From the NCBI RefSeq assembly GCF_024609785.1, contig NZ_JANHJQ010000011.1, positions 1-64,000 on the forward strand: a stretch of 64,000 bases of DNA. The letters are read 5' to 3'. Source of the stretch: Pseudalkalibacillus decolorationis (GTDB taxonomy: Bacteria > Bacillota > Bacilli > Bacillales > Fictibacillaceae). Below the pieces are notes generated by a model. It saw only the letters and a list, made by a program, of their open reading frames with translations, did no database searches and was not told the origin of the DNA. Positions 25,863-37,721 of the stretch are shown one piece after another (position 1 is the first letter of the stretch; each line of letters opens with the position of its first letter). The translations under genes and the position numbers were made by a program.

Positions 25863-26242
25863 ATTGTTTTTTCATAGAGTTTTTGAAACATTATGTAATT
25901 AAATCGTAATACATTAGACCTATTATGGAATGAGGAATTAGAGGGAACTAATCAACTTTTAAAACTATGTAATCCGGTGTATTTATTGCAGAGGGAATTC
26001 AGTTATATGTACCGCTTGTCCTATTTAAAGATTTAGAAAAAGCAGCAAAAATGAATGATTTTCATCTTAAAAACACAGAAAAGGCTTGTAGAGAATCGAT
26101 CATCTCTACAAGCCCACACTTTATATTCGATTGATTAAAAAAGTAAGGATTACACCGCTCACCTTTTCAGATTTATCCCATTCACGTATAATCTCGTGAG
26201 CTTGGTGACGTGGCTATCCCGGAGTCTGCCTGACCTGACGTT
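25863..26242. other. Intergenic region between MITE-like element and hutI
   Basis: 380 bp. It holds the hutI terminator at 26083-26114. A 53-codon open stretch at 25973-26134 lacks a start and runs through the terminator, so I treat it as non-coding or decayed. Nothing else was seen. Confidence 0.5.
26083..26114 (-). terminator. Rho-independent terminator of the hut operon
   Basis: A perfect 12-pair stem (GGCTTGTAGAGA and complement) around 8 nt, followed on the minus strand by TTTTCTGTGTTTTT. It lies about 130 nt after the hutI stop. Confidence 0.8.
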
Positions 26243-29205
<2,963 letters not shown>

Positions 29206-29241
29206 CAAAATCCCTCCATTTCTTTTATTTGACTGCATACC

Positions 29242-30747
29242 TCATTGATGAATTAATAAACGCTTCCAATCACTATCCTTTAATTCAGTAGTGAGACGTT
29301 CGATATCGTAGGAGAAGACACGGTCTGTCGTTATACTCTCTGCCACTTCCCGGCCTTTTTTGTGCACCTTTTGTGTTCTTGGCGCCATGTTTTCTATACC
29401 GTTAAATTCAATAGCCTGCATTGCGCAAAACCATTCTATCGCGAGAACTCTTCTTGTGTTTTGAATGATCTGATAGGCATGCCGTGAACCGATTGTCCCC
29501 ATACTGACATGGTCTTCCTGATTGGCAGATGATGGGATTGAATCCACACTGGCTGGATGTGCCAGCGTCTTATTTTCTGAAACAAGCGAAGCTGCCGAAT
29601 ACTGTAAGATCATTGCACCAGATTCAACACCTGGGTTTGCTGATAGGAACGGTGGCAATCCACTTAGTTGCGGATTCACCATACGTTCGATTCTCCGTTC
29701 TGAGATGTTAGCAAGCTCTGCAACTGCAATTTTCATAAAATCCATCGCAAACGCTATCGGTTGGCCATGAAAATTCCCGCCAGAGATAACCTTTTCACCA
29801 CTATCGAAAATAAGCGGATTATCTGTAGCTGCATTGATTTCAATCTCAAGCTTTTCTTTTACATAATTCAAAGTTTGCCAGGTAGCACCATGGACCTGCG
29901 GGATGCACCGTAACGAATAGGCATCTTGCACACGAACTTCACCTTGTTCCGTAGTGAGTTTGCTTCCTTTCACATACATCCGAAATCGTTCCGCAACATC
30001 AACCTGCTCCGGATAGCCTCTTGCCAAATGAATGGACTCGTCGAAGGCATCGATAATTCCTTTTAACCCTTCAAATGTCATAGCCGCGATTGCTTCCGAC
30101 TGGTAAGCAAGTTGTTCAGCTTCTAAATAACCGACGACTCCCATCGCTGTCATCGCCTGTGTACCATTAATCAGCGCAAGTCCTTCTTTCGCACTGAGAA
30201 CGATTGGATCCACACCTTCACGTTTCAAAGGTTCCTTTGAAGGCATCCTTTTTCCTTTATATATAACTTCACCCTCCCCAAGTAGAACAAGCGCGAGATG
30301 GGACAACGGGGCAAGATCCCCACTGGCACCAAGTGAGCCTTGCTGGGGAATGACCGGGTGAATTCTTTTGTTTATGCATTCAATTAATATATCAATCACT
30401 TCCACACGTACTCCGGAAAATCCTTTTAACAATGCATTTACACGCAACAACAGCATGGCACGGCTGACAACTTCCGGAAACGGATCACCTACTCCACATG
30501 CATGACTGCGAATTAAATTCAGCTGCAAATCTTCTACCTGGTTAGGCTCAATCCACACATCACTCATTTTTCCAAACCCTGTTGTAATGCCATAGACGAC
30601 TTTATTAGTTGCTACGATTTCATCTACCGCTTTTCGGCTCTCCTTAACCCTTGCAAGACTTTCCTTTGAGGCTTGAACATACTCTAAGTCAAATAAGACG
30701 TGCCTGATTTCTTTTAACGTTAACGTATTACCTGTAAGTGTAATCAA
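29242..30747 (-). CDS. hutH: Histidine ammonia-lyase
   Basis: 501 aa. It deaminates L-histidine to trans-urocanate. The autocatalytic MIO cofactor forms from A141-S142-G143 in [16 protein letters not shown]. Other active-site parts are YGITTGFG (near 52), the NGTQAM stretch, [14 protein letters not shown] and the C-terminal [14 protein letters not shown] region. The start codon is TTG, with GGAGGAGGAACG just before it. It is the first gene of hutHUI and sits behind a leader with a terminator, a promoter and a cre site. Confidence 0.95.
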   Translation of the reverse strand: MITLTGNTLTLKEIRHVLFDLEYVQASKESLARVKESRKAVDEIVATNKVVYGITTGFGKMSDVWIEPNQVEDLQLNLIRSHACGVGDPFPEVVSRAMLLLRVNALLKGFSGVRVEVIDILIECINKRIHPVIPQQGSLGASGDLAPLSHLALVLLGEGEVIYKGKRMPSKEPLKREGVDPIVLSAKEGLALINGTQAMTAMGVVGYLEAEQLAYQSEAIAAMTFEGLKGIIDAFDESIHLARGYPEQVDVAERFRMYVKGSKLTTEQGEVRVQDAYSLRCIPQVHGATWQTLNYVKEKLEIEINAATDNPLIFDSGEKVISGGNFHGQPIAFAMDFMKIAVAELANISERRIERMVNPQLSGLPPFLSANPGVESGAMILQYSAASLVSENKTLAHPASVDSIPSSANQEDHVSMGTIGSRHAYQIIQNTRRVLAIEWFCAMQAIEFNGIENMAPRTQKVHKKGREVAESITTDRVFSYDIERLTTELKDSDWKRLLIHQ

Positions 30748-30804
30748 ATACGTTCCTCCTCCCTTCCTAATGCGCTACCAATTTAGCGAGATAAAATTTC
30801 CATT

Positions 30805-30845
30805 AAAAAAAGCCGCTGCCTCGATTGTTTAATCGGACATCGGCT
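30805..30845 (-). terminator. Terminator in the hut leader (candidate attenuator)
   Basis: On the minus strand AGCCGATGTCCGATT pairs with AATCGAGGCAGCGGCT (small internal mismatches, AAAC loop), followed directly by TTTTTTT. It lies about 60 nt before hutH and about 100 nt after the promoter, with no upstream gene on this strand to end. It therefore probably controls read-through into hutHUI. In B. subtilis the HutP protein opens a terminator at the equivalent place; no hutP is in this window. Confidence 0.75.
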
Positions 30846-30951
30846 CTTTATTTAGCAATTGAATTGTATCCCTATTATTTCGTTTTCTAAAAAAGTTTTG
30901 CATTTTGGACAACTTCCTTCATAATTTTCTAAGTTCTCTAATATTATTCTT

Positions 30952-30981
30952 AGTGTAAACGCTTTCTAGCAAAATTGTCAA
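30952..30981 (-). promoter_or_regulatory. hut promoter overlapped by a cre (CcpA) site
   Basis: On the minus strand TTGACA (30976-30981) and TACACT (30952-30957) are 18 bp apart, a good sigma-A promoter. AGAAAGCGTTTACA (30954-30967) matches the cre consensus TGWAANCGNTNWCA at 13 of 14 positions and covers the spacer and the -10 box. Carbon catabolite repression by CcpA is expected, as for B. subtilis hut. Confidence 0.8.
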
Positions 30982-31131
30982 ACAGACTTTTTAAATGGGA
31001 CGAGCTACTACAGAACCTATACTTAAACTCATTAAACTTCGAAGACGTACGTAAACATTTTCAAACGTATAAAAAGAGACGATTGTGGACATTCTGTTGA
31101 TACAAATTAGATTAATAGGAGGAGCGGGGAA

Positions 31132-31593
31132 ATGATTGAATCTCAACGATTAATGGTTCATTTGACAATGCTTCGCAAAGCAAGTCTCCATGAGTCCGCA
31201 GCTGATTTTTTCGTAGGTTTTGACAATAAGGATAATCCATATTTATTTTTACCAACTTCCAAAGGGGTACTTCCTGAAAACCAACTTTATGCTGTTCCGG
31301 TTTTGATGCGAAGAAAGGAAGCGACACTTTTCCTGCTTGATGACACGATTCTTGCAGTCGATATTGGGGATTTTCATGAGTTTCATAGTGATTTGACGTA
31401 TTACTTTGGTCCTGAACACAATATGCTCAAAAAATTCATTCGAAGCACTGAATATCGGTCCTATGTACTTTGGAGTAATGGAATTTTGCGTGATCAAATT
31501 GATGAGCTGCTTGATTCCTATAAACAAGCAGAATCAGAAGACAAAAAGCAAACAATCCGAACGCAACTAAGCCGTTTCGGAAGTATTTCTTAA
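31132..31593 (+). CDS. Unknown cytoplasmic protein (153 aa)
   Basis: 153 aa with GGAGGAGCGGGG before ATG and a long terminator downstream, so it is a sound gene. There is no signal peptide or membrane segment. The middle has a beta-rich pattern (FVGFDNKDNPYLFLPTSKG, ATLFLLDDTILAVDIGDFHEF) and a Tyr-rich stretch (DLTYYFGPEHNML, YRSYVLWSNG); the end is helical and charged. I do not recognise it. It is divergent from hutH, where B. subtilis has hutP, but it does not look like HutP. Its stop codon TAA is the TTAA of the repeat tail TTTCTTAACGTGTAAG. Confidence 0.75.
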   Translation: MIESQRLMVHLTMLRKASLHESAADFFVGFDNKDNPYLFLPTSKGVLPENQLYAVPVLMRRKEATLFLLDDTILAVDIGDFHEFHSDLTYYFGPEHNMLKKFIRSTEYRSYVLWSNGILRDQIDELLDSYKQAESEDKKQTIRTQLSRFGSIS

Positions 31594-31613
31594 CGTGTAA
31601 GAATTACAAAATG

Positions 31614-31677
31614 AGGTTGATTCAAATGGATGTTCCGATCCACAATGTATAATCGGAACATCTGGAGTCAACCTTTT
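31614..31677 (+). terminator. Long hairpin terminator after the 153-aa gene
   Basis: An extended stem: AGGTTGA with TCAACCT at the base and GATGTTCCGAT with ATCGGAACATC above, then TTTTT. It may also act on the minus strand for the YvpB-like gene region. Confidence 0.8.
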
Positions 31678-31742
31678 TGAAGCATCTCAGTAATGGTAAT
31701 TATTCGTAGTTTATCATGCAGATACTTTTTGAAAATCCTATA

Positions 31743-32645
31743 TCAGTTATATGAAACAGCCTGACTACCGAGCTGTTTCCAGGCACCAATAAACGATTCT
31801 TTATTAAGCTTTACATCTTCACCACCGAGTGGGTTATTAATGTAAATATGTTCATCACTATAGCCTGTTATCACAACGGCATGTTCATTCCAGGTAATCT
31901 TCACTTCACCAGCATTTGTTTTCCAATATCGAAACTCGTCTTCAGGAAGTGGCCGGAATTTGCTATTGGTAATCACTAGGACAGGAGATCCCTGTTTCAC
32001 TTGATCTAGTACAGTTTGAAAGGGTTGTCCTGATAAATCTACTATTCTACCAGGCAAATACGTCTCAGCTAAATCCGCAATGGGTTCATGGTAAACCGCA
32101 TAGCCATCTTTTTCAAATGTATATATATTACCTACAAAGCCTTTGTGAGGATTTCCCCGATAGCCATCGGCCGTCCAATACGGAACCTTATGGATATTTT
32201 CAGCGAGCTCCATTTTCCCCACATTAACACCTGCATGCTGTAGCATCATCGCGAGCGAGGTAACTTCACAGCCACGTTGAAGCTCAGGCAGTTGCAAAAG
32301 ATAAGGAACATCCAACAACACAGTGTTTTCTTCGACATTATCTTGTGAAGTTGTCCTTTCCTTCTTCGCCCCTGCTTTGACCTCTATTGCCGTATCATTA
32401 CCCACTCCTCCATCATCATGTGTTAAAGATGGTTCAGGGTTCTTTTTCTCTTCGGCATCCGAAGGTTTAGAGAGGTTACTAGATTTAATTTCCTTTTCAG
32501 GATTCGAAGATTCTTCTTGAAGAGCTTCCGCGGGCTCTTTCGCTTCGAACAAACCTTCAAATGGTGGACCTGAATCAAATGATTGATATGTATAAATTGC
32601 CGCTACTATAACTGGTACAGTCAGCCATCTTCTTTTAAAAATCAC
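31743..32645 (-). CDS. YvpB-like secreted C39-type cysteine-peptidase-fold protein
   Basis: About 300 aa. One N-terminal hydrophobic helix (signal anchor) and a low-complexity Glu/Ser/Lys linker to about residue 105 precede a Peptidase_C39_2 domain. The candidate catalytic Cys is in QRGCEVTSLAMMLQHAG (near 128) and the His in WNEHAVVITGY (near 262), with an Asn/Asp-type INNPLGG after it. The GTG at 32645, after AGGTGATC, is my preferred start. The function of YvpB proteins is unknown. A paralogue lies directly upstream at 32809, showing tandem duplication. Confidence 0.8.
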   Translation of the reverse strand: MIFKRRWLTVPVIVAAIYTYQSFDSGPPFEGLFEAKEPAEALQEESSNPEKEIKSSNLSKPSDAEEKKNPEPSLTHDDGGVGNDTAIEVKAGAKKERTTSQDNVEENTVLLDVPYLLQLPELQRGCEVTSLAMMLQHAGVNVGKMELAENIHKVPYWTADGYRGNPHKGFVGNIYTFEKDGYAVYHEPIADLAETYLPGRIVDLSGQPFQTVLDQVKQGSPVLVITNSKFRPLPEDEFRYWKTNAGEVKITWNEHAVVITGYSDEHIYINNPLGGEDVKLNKESFIGAWKQLGSQAVSYN

Positions 32646-32765
32646 GATCACCTACTTTTATAATTGTAGAAATTCGACTATATTCGACTACTCTGCTACT
32701 AATTCTTCAAGTTTTCCCTACTTAAGTCAAGGTATTTATTGAATCTACCAAAATTAAATACATAC

Positions 32766-32796
32766 AAAAACAGGTTCACTCAAATGAGTGAACCTG
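32766..32796 (-). terminator. Rho-independent terminator of the upstream YvpB-like gene
   Basis: A perfect 11-pair stem (CAGGTTCACTC/GAGTGAACCTG) with AAAT loop. On the minus strand it runs into TTTTTG. It lies 12 nt after the stop at 32809, so the two YvpB-like genes are separate units. Confidence 0.9.
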
Positions 32797-32808
32797 CCTA
32801 CATGCATT

Positions 32809-33552
32809 TTAGTCTTCATAAGTTATCGCTTGTTTTCCGATTTGTTCCCATGCCTTAATGAATTGCTGTTTTGGCGCTTTATGGTTTTTAATCCCTCGTA
32901 ATGGATCATTAAAATACACATATTGATCATCATACCCTGTCACAAGGACAGAATGCTCTTTATATGTGATTTTTATTTTTCCGGTTGGTGTATTCCACGT
33001 TTGCCAATATTGATCAGGAAGCCTTGAATAGGTTGTGTTACTTATTATCCATACCGGCTTATCCTTCTGAACGTATTCGAGAATCTTGTTAAAATCAGAA
33101 CCCGTTAAATTGACAACCCTACCTGGAAGATAACTTTCTGCTAGCGTGGCAATTGGCTTTTCATACACACCTAATCCTGGTTTGTTCTTTGTGTACATAT
33201 CCCCTACAAATCCAGAATTCGGATTACCAAAAAAGACTTGGCCGTTTCTTTTCTGATAGCTCGTCGGGTCTTTTTTTACCTCTTTTGCAAGTGTCATCTT
33301 ATCTACATTTACACCGGCATGCTGCAATAGCATCGCAAGGCTTGTAACTTCACAACCCCGAGGTAATTGCGGAAGTTGGTTGATCATTGGTGCATTAATA
33401 ATCTTTTTTTGAGGTATTACATGATCGGTTGACGATGCTAACTCTACATCATGTGACTTGGATGACTTCAACGATTCTTGGGAAACCGTTAAACCATCAG
33501 CACATCCCGTTAATAAAAAAGAACACAACAATACAGTCGATATTTTCTTCAT
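32809..33552 (-). CDS. YvpB-like C39-type lipoprotein, paralogue of the previous gene
   Basis: About 247 aa from the ATG at 33552, behind GGGG. Unlike its neighbour it is a lipoprotein, with lipobox LLTGC at the end of the signal. The C39-like domain has the same landmarks: PRGCEVTSLAMLLQHAG with the candidate nucleophile, GFVGDMY, LAESYLPGRVV, and KEHSVLVTGYDDQYVYFNDP with the histidine. The two proteins align over this whole domain and differ in membrane attachment and in the linker, so they probably do related jobs on the outer face of the membrane. Confidence 0.8.
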   Translation of the reverse strand: MKKISTVLLCSFLLTGCADGLTVSQESLKSSKSHDVELASSTDHVIPQKKIINAPMINQLPQLPRGCEVTSLAMLLQHAGVNVDKMTLAKEVKKDPTSYQKRNGQVFFGNPNSGFVGDMYTKNKPGLGVYEKPIATLAESYLPGRVVNLTGSDFNKILEYVQKDKPVWIISNTTYSRLPDQYWQTWNTPTGKIKITYKEHSVLVTGYDDQYVYFNDPLRGIKNHKAPKQQFIKAWEQIGKQAITYED

Positions 33553-33728
33553 TATCATACCCCATTTTCTTGGGATGTATGTTTAGCATGACCGGATCCG
33601 CAGTTATCACACGCTGTTTATTATGGTAAAACAACCAGTCATACTAGTGTATATCTTTAATTCGACCCTTTTTTTCACATAATGTAGTCAACTTTACATA
33701 GTTCTGTTTAATTTGAACAAACTAAAAA

Positions 33729-33752
33729 CAGCCCAAATTAATTTTTAGGCTG
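33729..33752 (-). terminator. Terminator of a decayed minus-strand gene
   Basis: On the minus strand GCAGCC pairs with GGGCTG around an AT-rich loop, then TTTTTAG. The stop codon of the fragment at 33745 lies inside the stem. Confidence 0.6.
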
Positions 33753-33870
33753 CTCTTCCAATATTTCTAGCGTTTTTCCTTGCTTGATCAATTGCATTTT
33801 TAATTGATGTAAGTCCAATCATACCAAGTATAAAGGATACAGCATAAGGTAAAATATATACGAAGGGTAT
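33745..33870 (-). pseudogene. Possible C-terminal remnant of a membrane protein (41 codons)
   Basis: The frame reads IPFVYILPYAVSFILGMIG, then a basic helical tail ending in RNIGRAA and a stop, with a terminator directly after it. An in-frame stop codon precedes the fragment and there is no ribosome-binding site. It looks like the surviving end of a gene whose front is gone, or a very short peptide from a non-standard start. The rest of the gap 33553-34077 holds only a GTGAGG/CCTCAC hairpin (34031-34047) before the YjcZ gene. Confidence 0.35.
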
Positions 33871-34077
33871 TTATTTACATATCACTGAAAAGCAATTGTT
33901 CAACTGACTTCGCTTCCTACGTCTTTCCTTCAGATAAAAAAGAACAAATTTACCCCCTTTATCAAAAAATCCATATTTGTCCTAATTCACTTGTCCATAC
34001 CAATCCATTAAATCTGCATATTGTAATAATGTGAGGAACTACCTCACCGGATTTAAGTGCTCGAAGGGGGTGGATTT

Positions 34078-34167
34078 ATGGGTTACTCTAGAGGCGGCGG
34101 AGGTTTTGCGTTAATCGTCGTATTGTTCATCTTGTTGATCATTGTAGGTACTGCGTTTGTATATTAA
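34078..34167 (+). CDS. YjcZ/SscA-family tiny sporulation protein (29 aa)
   Basis: 29 codons: MGYSRGGGGFALIVVLFILL, then IIVGTAFVY. A Gly-rich start and one hydrophobic helix are exactly the pattern of the tiny membrane proteins of Bacillus spores (YjcZ, SscA). AGGGGGTGG lies 5-6 nt before ATG and a terminator follows. Members help spore coat assembly or germination in B. subtilis; the role here is inferred from family only. Confidence 0.85.
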   Translation: MGYSRGGGGFALIVVLFILLIIVGTAFVY

Positions 34168-34258
34168 TTAATAATGTACTTCCCCTATTCCTTAATAGTT
34201 GGTTACAAGCGCATAAAAATCTGTAATTTACTATTTCCCTTCCAATCTTGTTCGGTAT

Positions 34259-34300
34259 GAAAGCCATGGCTCCTCCCCCAAGCTATGGCTTTCTTTTATT
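34259..34300 (+). terminator. Rho-independent terminator after the YjcZ-type gene
   Basis: GAAAGCCAT pairs with ATGGCTTTC (9 bp, extended inward by GCT/AGC after a mismatch), followed by TTTTATTT. Confidence 0.8.
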
Positions 34301-34354
34301 TGGATTCGGAATAGCTGTCTAACACTATGGTAAACAGTACGAACTCAGGACTTA

Positions 34355-34972
34355 TTAGAATTTCATCTTTTCATTAAACCATTCAGGCATTTTCTCTGTA
34401 TGTATGATATGTTCCAAATCTTTTTGCAGTTCTTGCAGCATATCTTTTGCCTCTTTTCGAATATGGACTGCCTGTAATTTAAGAGTTTTCTTTTCATCAT
34501 CTGTCATATGCTCCACACACGCTTCTGAATAAGAGCGGTGGATGTCATACACATATTCTTCAATTTCAAACACCTGTTGGATAAGTAGAAACAACTCCAT
34601 ACGGTATCTTTTAAATTCATTCTTTTTCAATTTTAAATGTTGCTTTGCAGCTATAACTTCACGGTCTAAGCCTTTTTGTAATGGCTTTGCCCATTCGCTC
34701 AATCTATCTTTCTTCGCATGCGACAAATTCGCAATCTGTTCCATTACATCGCCGATTTCATTCGTCAAACCCTGCACTTCAGAACTTAATTGAGATACAT
34801 ACGATTGATTATCAAGATGTTTTTGCTTTCCTACCTTTTCGAGAATCTCTTCATACTTCTTTAATAATTCTTCCTTTTCTTCTTCTAGGTCACCCTGATC
34901 TAGCGTCAGTCGTTCTAATTGTTCCTCGTATTGTTTTTTAATCTGTTTATATTTAACCAACTCTGGGTACAA
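34355..34972 (-). CDS. Coiled-coil protein of unknown function (205 aa)
   Basis: 205 aa, almost all helical. Strong heptad patterns run through residues about 8-80 (EEQLERLTLDQGDLEEEKEE) and 100-190. There is no signal or membrane segment and it is highly charged, so it is probably a cytoplasmic structural or scaffold protein. The start codon is TTG, with GGAGG 8 nt upstream, which fits Bacillus practice. I do not recognise the family. Neighbours (YjcZ and a CAP-domain secreted protein) give no firm clue, though a sporulation role is conceivable. Confidence 0.75.
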   Translation of the reverse strand: MYPELVKYKQIKKQYEEQLERLTLDQGDLEEEKEELLKKYEEILEKVGKQKHLDNQSYVSQLSSEVQGLTNEIGDVMEQIANLSHAKKDRLSEWAKPLQKGLDREVIAAKQHLKLKKNEFKRYRMELFLLIQQVFEIEEYVYDIHRSYSEACVEHMTDDEKKTLKLQAVHIRKEAKDMLQELQKDLEHIIHTEKMPEWFNEKMKF

Positions 34973-35282
34973 AGCTAATTCCTCCCTAAATACTTCTTAA
35001 CTACTATACTCTTCGTACACAGTTTCTTGTTTTCGTTATAAAATGATCTTTATCCTACATTAAATCTTAAAGAATTGAAATTATTAAGAAAAGCGTAAGC
35101 GTCCTGCTTAGGTGCGATAAAACTGTATACCTTCTTATCTTCTCATAAAAACGGTCCATATTTTAATGTAAAAAAAGAGGTTGGGTGTCGGAGGTGACTT
35201 CCAATTAATTCCTTACCCCCATGGTGATAGAATCATAACCGAAATGTGTCTATGTAACTATTACTCAAGGAGGTTGGATAAT
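34973..35282. other. Intergenic region before the CAP-domain gene
   Basis: 310 bp. It contains a truncated R1 repeat head at 35085-35120 (TAAGAAAAGCGTAAGCGTCC and TGCTTAGG). An open frame continues upstream of the CAP gene to 35181 but has no ribosome-binding site and no signal-peptide logic. I see no clear promoter. Confidence 0.55.
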
Positions 35283-36176
35283 TTGTTCAAGAAAATTCTT
35301 GTCACATCATTACTATCAGCATCAATCTTTGGGGTGAACGCTGGGATAAGTGAGGCATCGACGCCTGAACAGCAGCAACCTCAAGTAGAAGTATACAAGC
35401 AATACGCACAGGTTCAAATAGATCAGGATAAAACTCAGGAGTTTATTCAAAACTGTCTAAAGCAGAAGCAAAACGGTCAACTTGACCCTGCTACTCAAAA
35501 CAAAATTGATGAACTTCTTAAGAAAGCAAAAGCACAGCTTCAAGAACAGAAGCAAAAGGAAGCTCCACAGAAGGCAGACGAGCCTAAGCAAGAACAATCT
35601 GAGGAAAAAGCTGAGCAGCCTGCACCAGCTCCAGAAAAAAAGGCTGAACCAGCTCCTGAAAAGCAACCTGAACCACAAAAACAAACTGAGCCTGCACCTG
35701 AGCAAAAGCCTGCACCTGAGCAAGCACCTGCTCCAAAACCGGCGCCAGAACAACCAGCTGAAGAACCTGCAGCTGAAAACGAATCAAACTTTGCTTTAAC
35801 TGCAGATGAGCAACAAATGGTCGATCTTGTAAACCAAGAGCGCGAAAAGGCTGGACTAGCTCCATTAAAAGTAGATCCAGAACTTACGAAAGTTGCACGA
35901 ATTAAAGCAAAAGATATGATTGAAAACAATTACTTTAGCCACAACTCTCCAACATATGGTTCTCCGTTCGATATGATGAAGCAATTCGGAGTTGACTACA
36001 ACACAGCTGGAGAAAACATTGCCGGAAACGGTTCAGTTGAGGGTGCACATACTTCTCTAATGAACTCTCAAGGACACCGCGAAAACATCCTTGGTAGCCA
36101 ATACACAGAAGTGGGAATTGGTATTGTAGATGGCGGTCAATACGGTAAAATGTTCGTACAAATGTTTAAAGGTTAA
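35283..36176 (+). CDS. Secreted CAP-domain protein (YkwD-like) with Pro/Glu/Lys-rich linker
   Basis: About 297 aa from a TTG start 9 nt after AGGAGG, giving the signal peptide LFKKILVTSLLSASIFG...ISEA. A helical region rich in Gln and Lys follows. A long Pro-Ala-Glu-Lys repeat linker (residues about 95-170, PAPEKKAEPAPEKQPEP type) probably spans the cell wall. The C-terminal CAP/SCP domain (about 175-297) has HNSPTYGSPFDMM, AGENIAG, SLMNSQGHRENIL and VGIGIV, with the conserved His/Glu set. YkwD-like CAP proteins are secreted and of uncertain activity; spore or wall association is known for relatives. Confidence 0.9.
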   Translation: MFKKILVTSLLSASIFGVNAGISEASTPEQQQPQVEVYKQYAQVQIDQDKTQEFIQNCLKQKQNGQLDPATQNKIDELLKKAKAQLQEQKQKEAPQKADEPKQEQSEEKAEQPAPAPEKKAEPAPEKQPEPQKQTEPAPEQKPAPEQAPAPKPAPEQPAEEPAAENESNFALTADEQQMVDLVNQEREKAGLAPLKVDPELTKVARIKAKDMIENNYFSHNSPTYGSPFDMMKQFGVDYNTAGENIAGNGSVEGAHTSLMNSQGHRENILGSQYTEVGIGIVDGGQYGKMFVQMFKG

Positions 36177-36206
36177 TATCGTTTACGAAATATAAAGGTA
36201 AATTCA

Positions 36207-36246
36207 GAGGATGACTTCAATTATAGGAGTCATCCTCTTCTTTTTT
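36207..36246 (+). terminator. Rho-independent terminator after the CAP-domain gene
   Basis: A ten-pair stem GAGGATGACT/AGTCATCCTC followed by TTCTTTTTT. Confidence 0.9.
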
Positions 36247-36297
36247 GGGTATAACGATAAGTAGATGTACTCGAACTTCCTATTAAAGGAGCAAAAG

Positions 36298-37638
36298 ATG
36301 AAATTAAATCAAAATTGGATTACCTTTAGACGGAGTTTTTGGTTCCTACCAACATTTTATGGAACACTTGCCCTTCTATTAGCCATTCTAACGATTACAA
36401 TTGAAGAAATAGTACCATCTGATTCTATCAATGATTACATACCTAATGTGTTGCTGACAGATATGAAGCTAGGCCAAACGATTCTTAGTGCGATTGCAAC
36501 TTCTATTTTGACGATGACAACGATCACCTTTTCATCCATTATGGTTGTATTAACAACATACTCTTCCCAATTCTCACCTCGTACATTACAGGACTTTATT
36601 AGTGATGTGATTACGCAACGGGTGCTTGGAATTTTTACTGGTGGAATCATTTTTTCATTATTATTGCTTTTGTTTCTAAAAGGAGTCAGTGATAAAAACT
36701 TATTTATTGCACCTGGGCTAGCTGTCATCTGGGCTATTATTTGCCTCGTGTTCTTTGTTTATTTCATCCATCATGTAGCAACATGGACACAGGTAAATAA
36801 TTTAATTGACAAAATTACCAGTAGCACACAAAAAACGATTAATAACAGCTTTCATCTTAGCGACGAAAAGACCCAAATGAAAGAATTGTCCGCTTCTAAT
36901 GATGTAGATAATATGGATTCTTCAAATGCAATAACGATCCTTTCCAACACGTCAGGTTACTTACAGATGATCGACCTTCCAACAATGATGAAACGAGCTT
37001 GTGATGATGATTTCGTTATCAAAATTGAGCGTCGAATCGGAGACTATATTATTAAGGGCACTTCATTATTTACGGTTATAAATCCTAAGAAACTAAGTGA
37101 GAAAACGCAAAAAAAATACCATGAATTCTTTTCAATTGGAACAGAGCGAACGACGATACAAGATGTGGAATTCGGCTTGCAAAAGCTTGTTGAAATTGCA
37201 CTAAGGGCCATATCACCCGCAATAAATGACCCTCATACAGCAATTAATTGTATCAATCGAATTGGTACATTACTTGCTGAATTAGGAACCGTTTCTTTTC
37301 CGAAGCCTTATCATTATGACAAAAAGGATGAATTACGTATTATCATTGACATCCAGTCCTATCGTGAGCTCTTGTATAAATCATTCTATCAAATCCGGCA
37401 CTATGGTCGCCAAGATGTTTCAGTCTGTGCATCTACTTTATCCGTGCTCCATGGTATTGTTGAAAAGAATAAAGACCTTTCAATTCGAAAGACGATTTGG
37501 GATTTCGCGATTTACTTTGTCGAGGGTATTGATAAAGACGTCTTACTGGATTGGGATCTCAACTTTATCAATGAGAAAATAAAACGGCTTGCAAAAACAG
37601 TTGAAAGAGAATCTGAATATACCCAAATTAAATTATAA
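36298..37638 (+). CDS. DUF2254 family membrane protein, paralogue 1
   Basis: About 446 aa from the ATG at 36298, preceded by AAAGGAG. The N-terminal half has four membrane helices (about 20-45, 65-95, 115-140, 150-175) with the conserved LSAIATSILTMTTITFSSIMVVLTTYSSQFSPRTL stretch. The C-terminal half is cytoplasmic and has conserved RTTIQDVEFGLQKLVEIALRAISPAINDPHTA and the FYQIRHYGRQD motif. DUF2254 has no assigned function; the membrane half plus large soluble sensor-like half would suit a channel or regulator. It is followed 83 nt later by a second copy. Confidence 0.85.
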   Translation: MKLNQNWITFRRSFWFLPTFYGTLALLLAILTITIEEIVPSDSINDYIPNVLLTDMKLGQTILSAIATSILTMTTITFSSIMVVLTTYSSQFSPRTLQDFISDVITQRVLGIFTGGIIFSLLLLLFLKGVSDKNLFIAPGLAVIWAIICLVFFVYFIHHVATWTQVNNLIDKITSSTQKTINNSFHLSDEKTQMKELSASNDVDNMDSSNAITILSNTSGYLQMIDLPTMMKRACDDDFVIKIERRIGDYIIKGTSLFTVINPKKLSEKTQKKYHEFFSIGTERTTIQDVEFGLQKLVEIALRAISPAINDPHTAINCINRIGTLLAELGTVSFPKPYHYDKKDELRIIIDIQSYRELLYKSFYQIRHYGRQDVSVCASTLSVLHGIVEKNKDLSIRKTIWDFAIYFVEGIDKDVLLDWDLNFINEKIKRLAKTVERESEYTQIKL

Positions 37639-37721
37639 TCTATCTTTATATAACAAACACTAACATAGTTAGGTCATTATAACCGACCTTCAATATCATT
37701 TGTTAGGTGGATTGTTATCCG

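Noticed and set aside
25284-25877. Plus-strand frames across the protease start and the MITE-like element
   Set aside because: They are the antisense of the protease pro-region or pass through the element's inverted repeats, with no protein family features.
25973-26134. Fifty-three-codon frame upstream of the hut terminator (GIQLYVPLVLF region)
   Set aside because: No start codon or ribosome-binding site in the right place, and the frame runs through the hut terminator stem.
35457-35929. Long antisense and alternate frames in the CAP-domain gene
   Set aside because: They come from the low-complexity Pro/Glu/Lys linker, whose codons leave several frames open.
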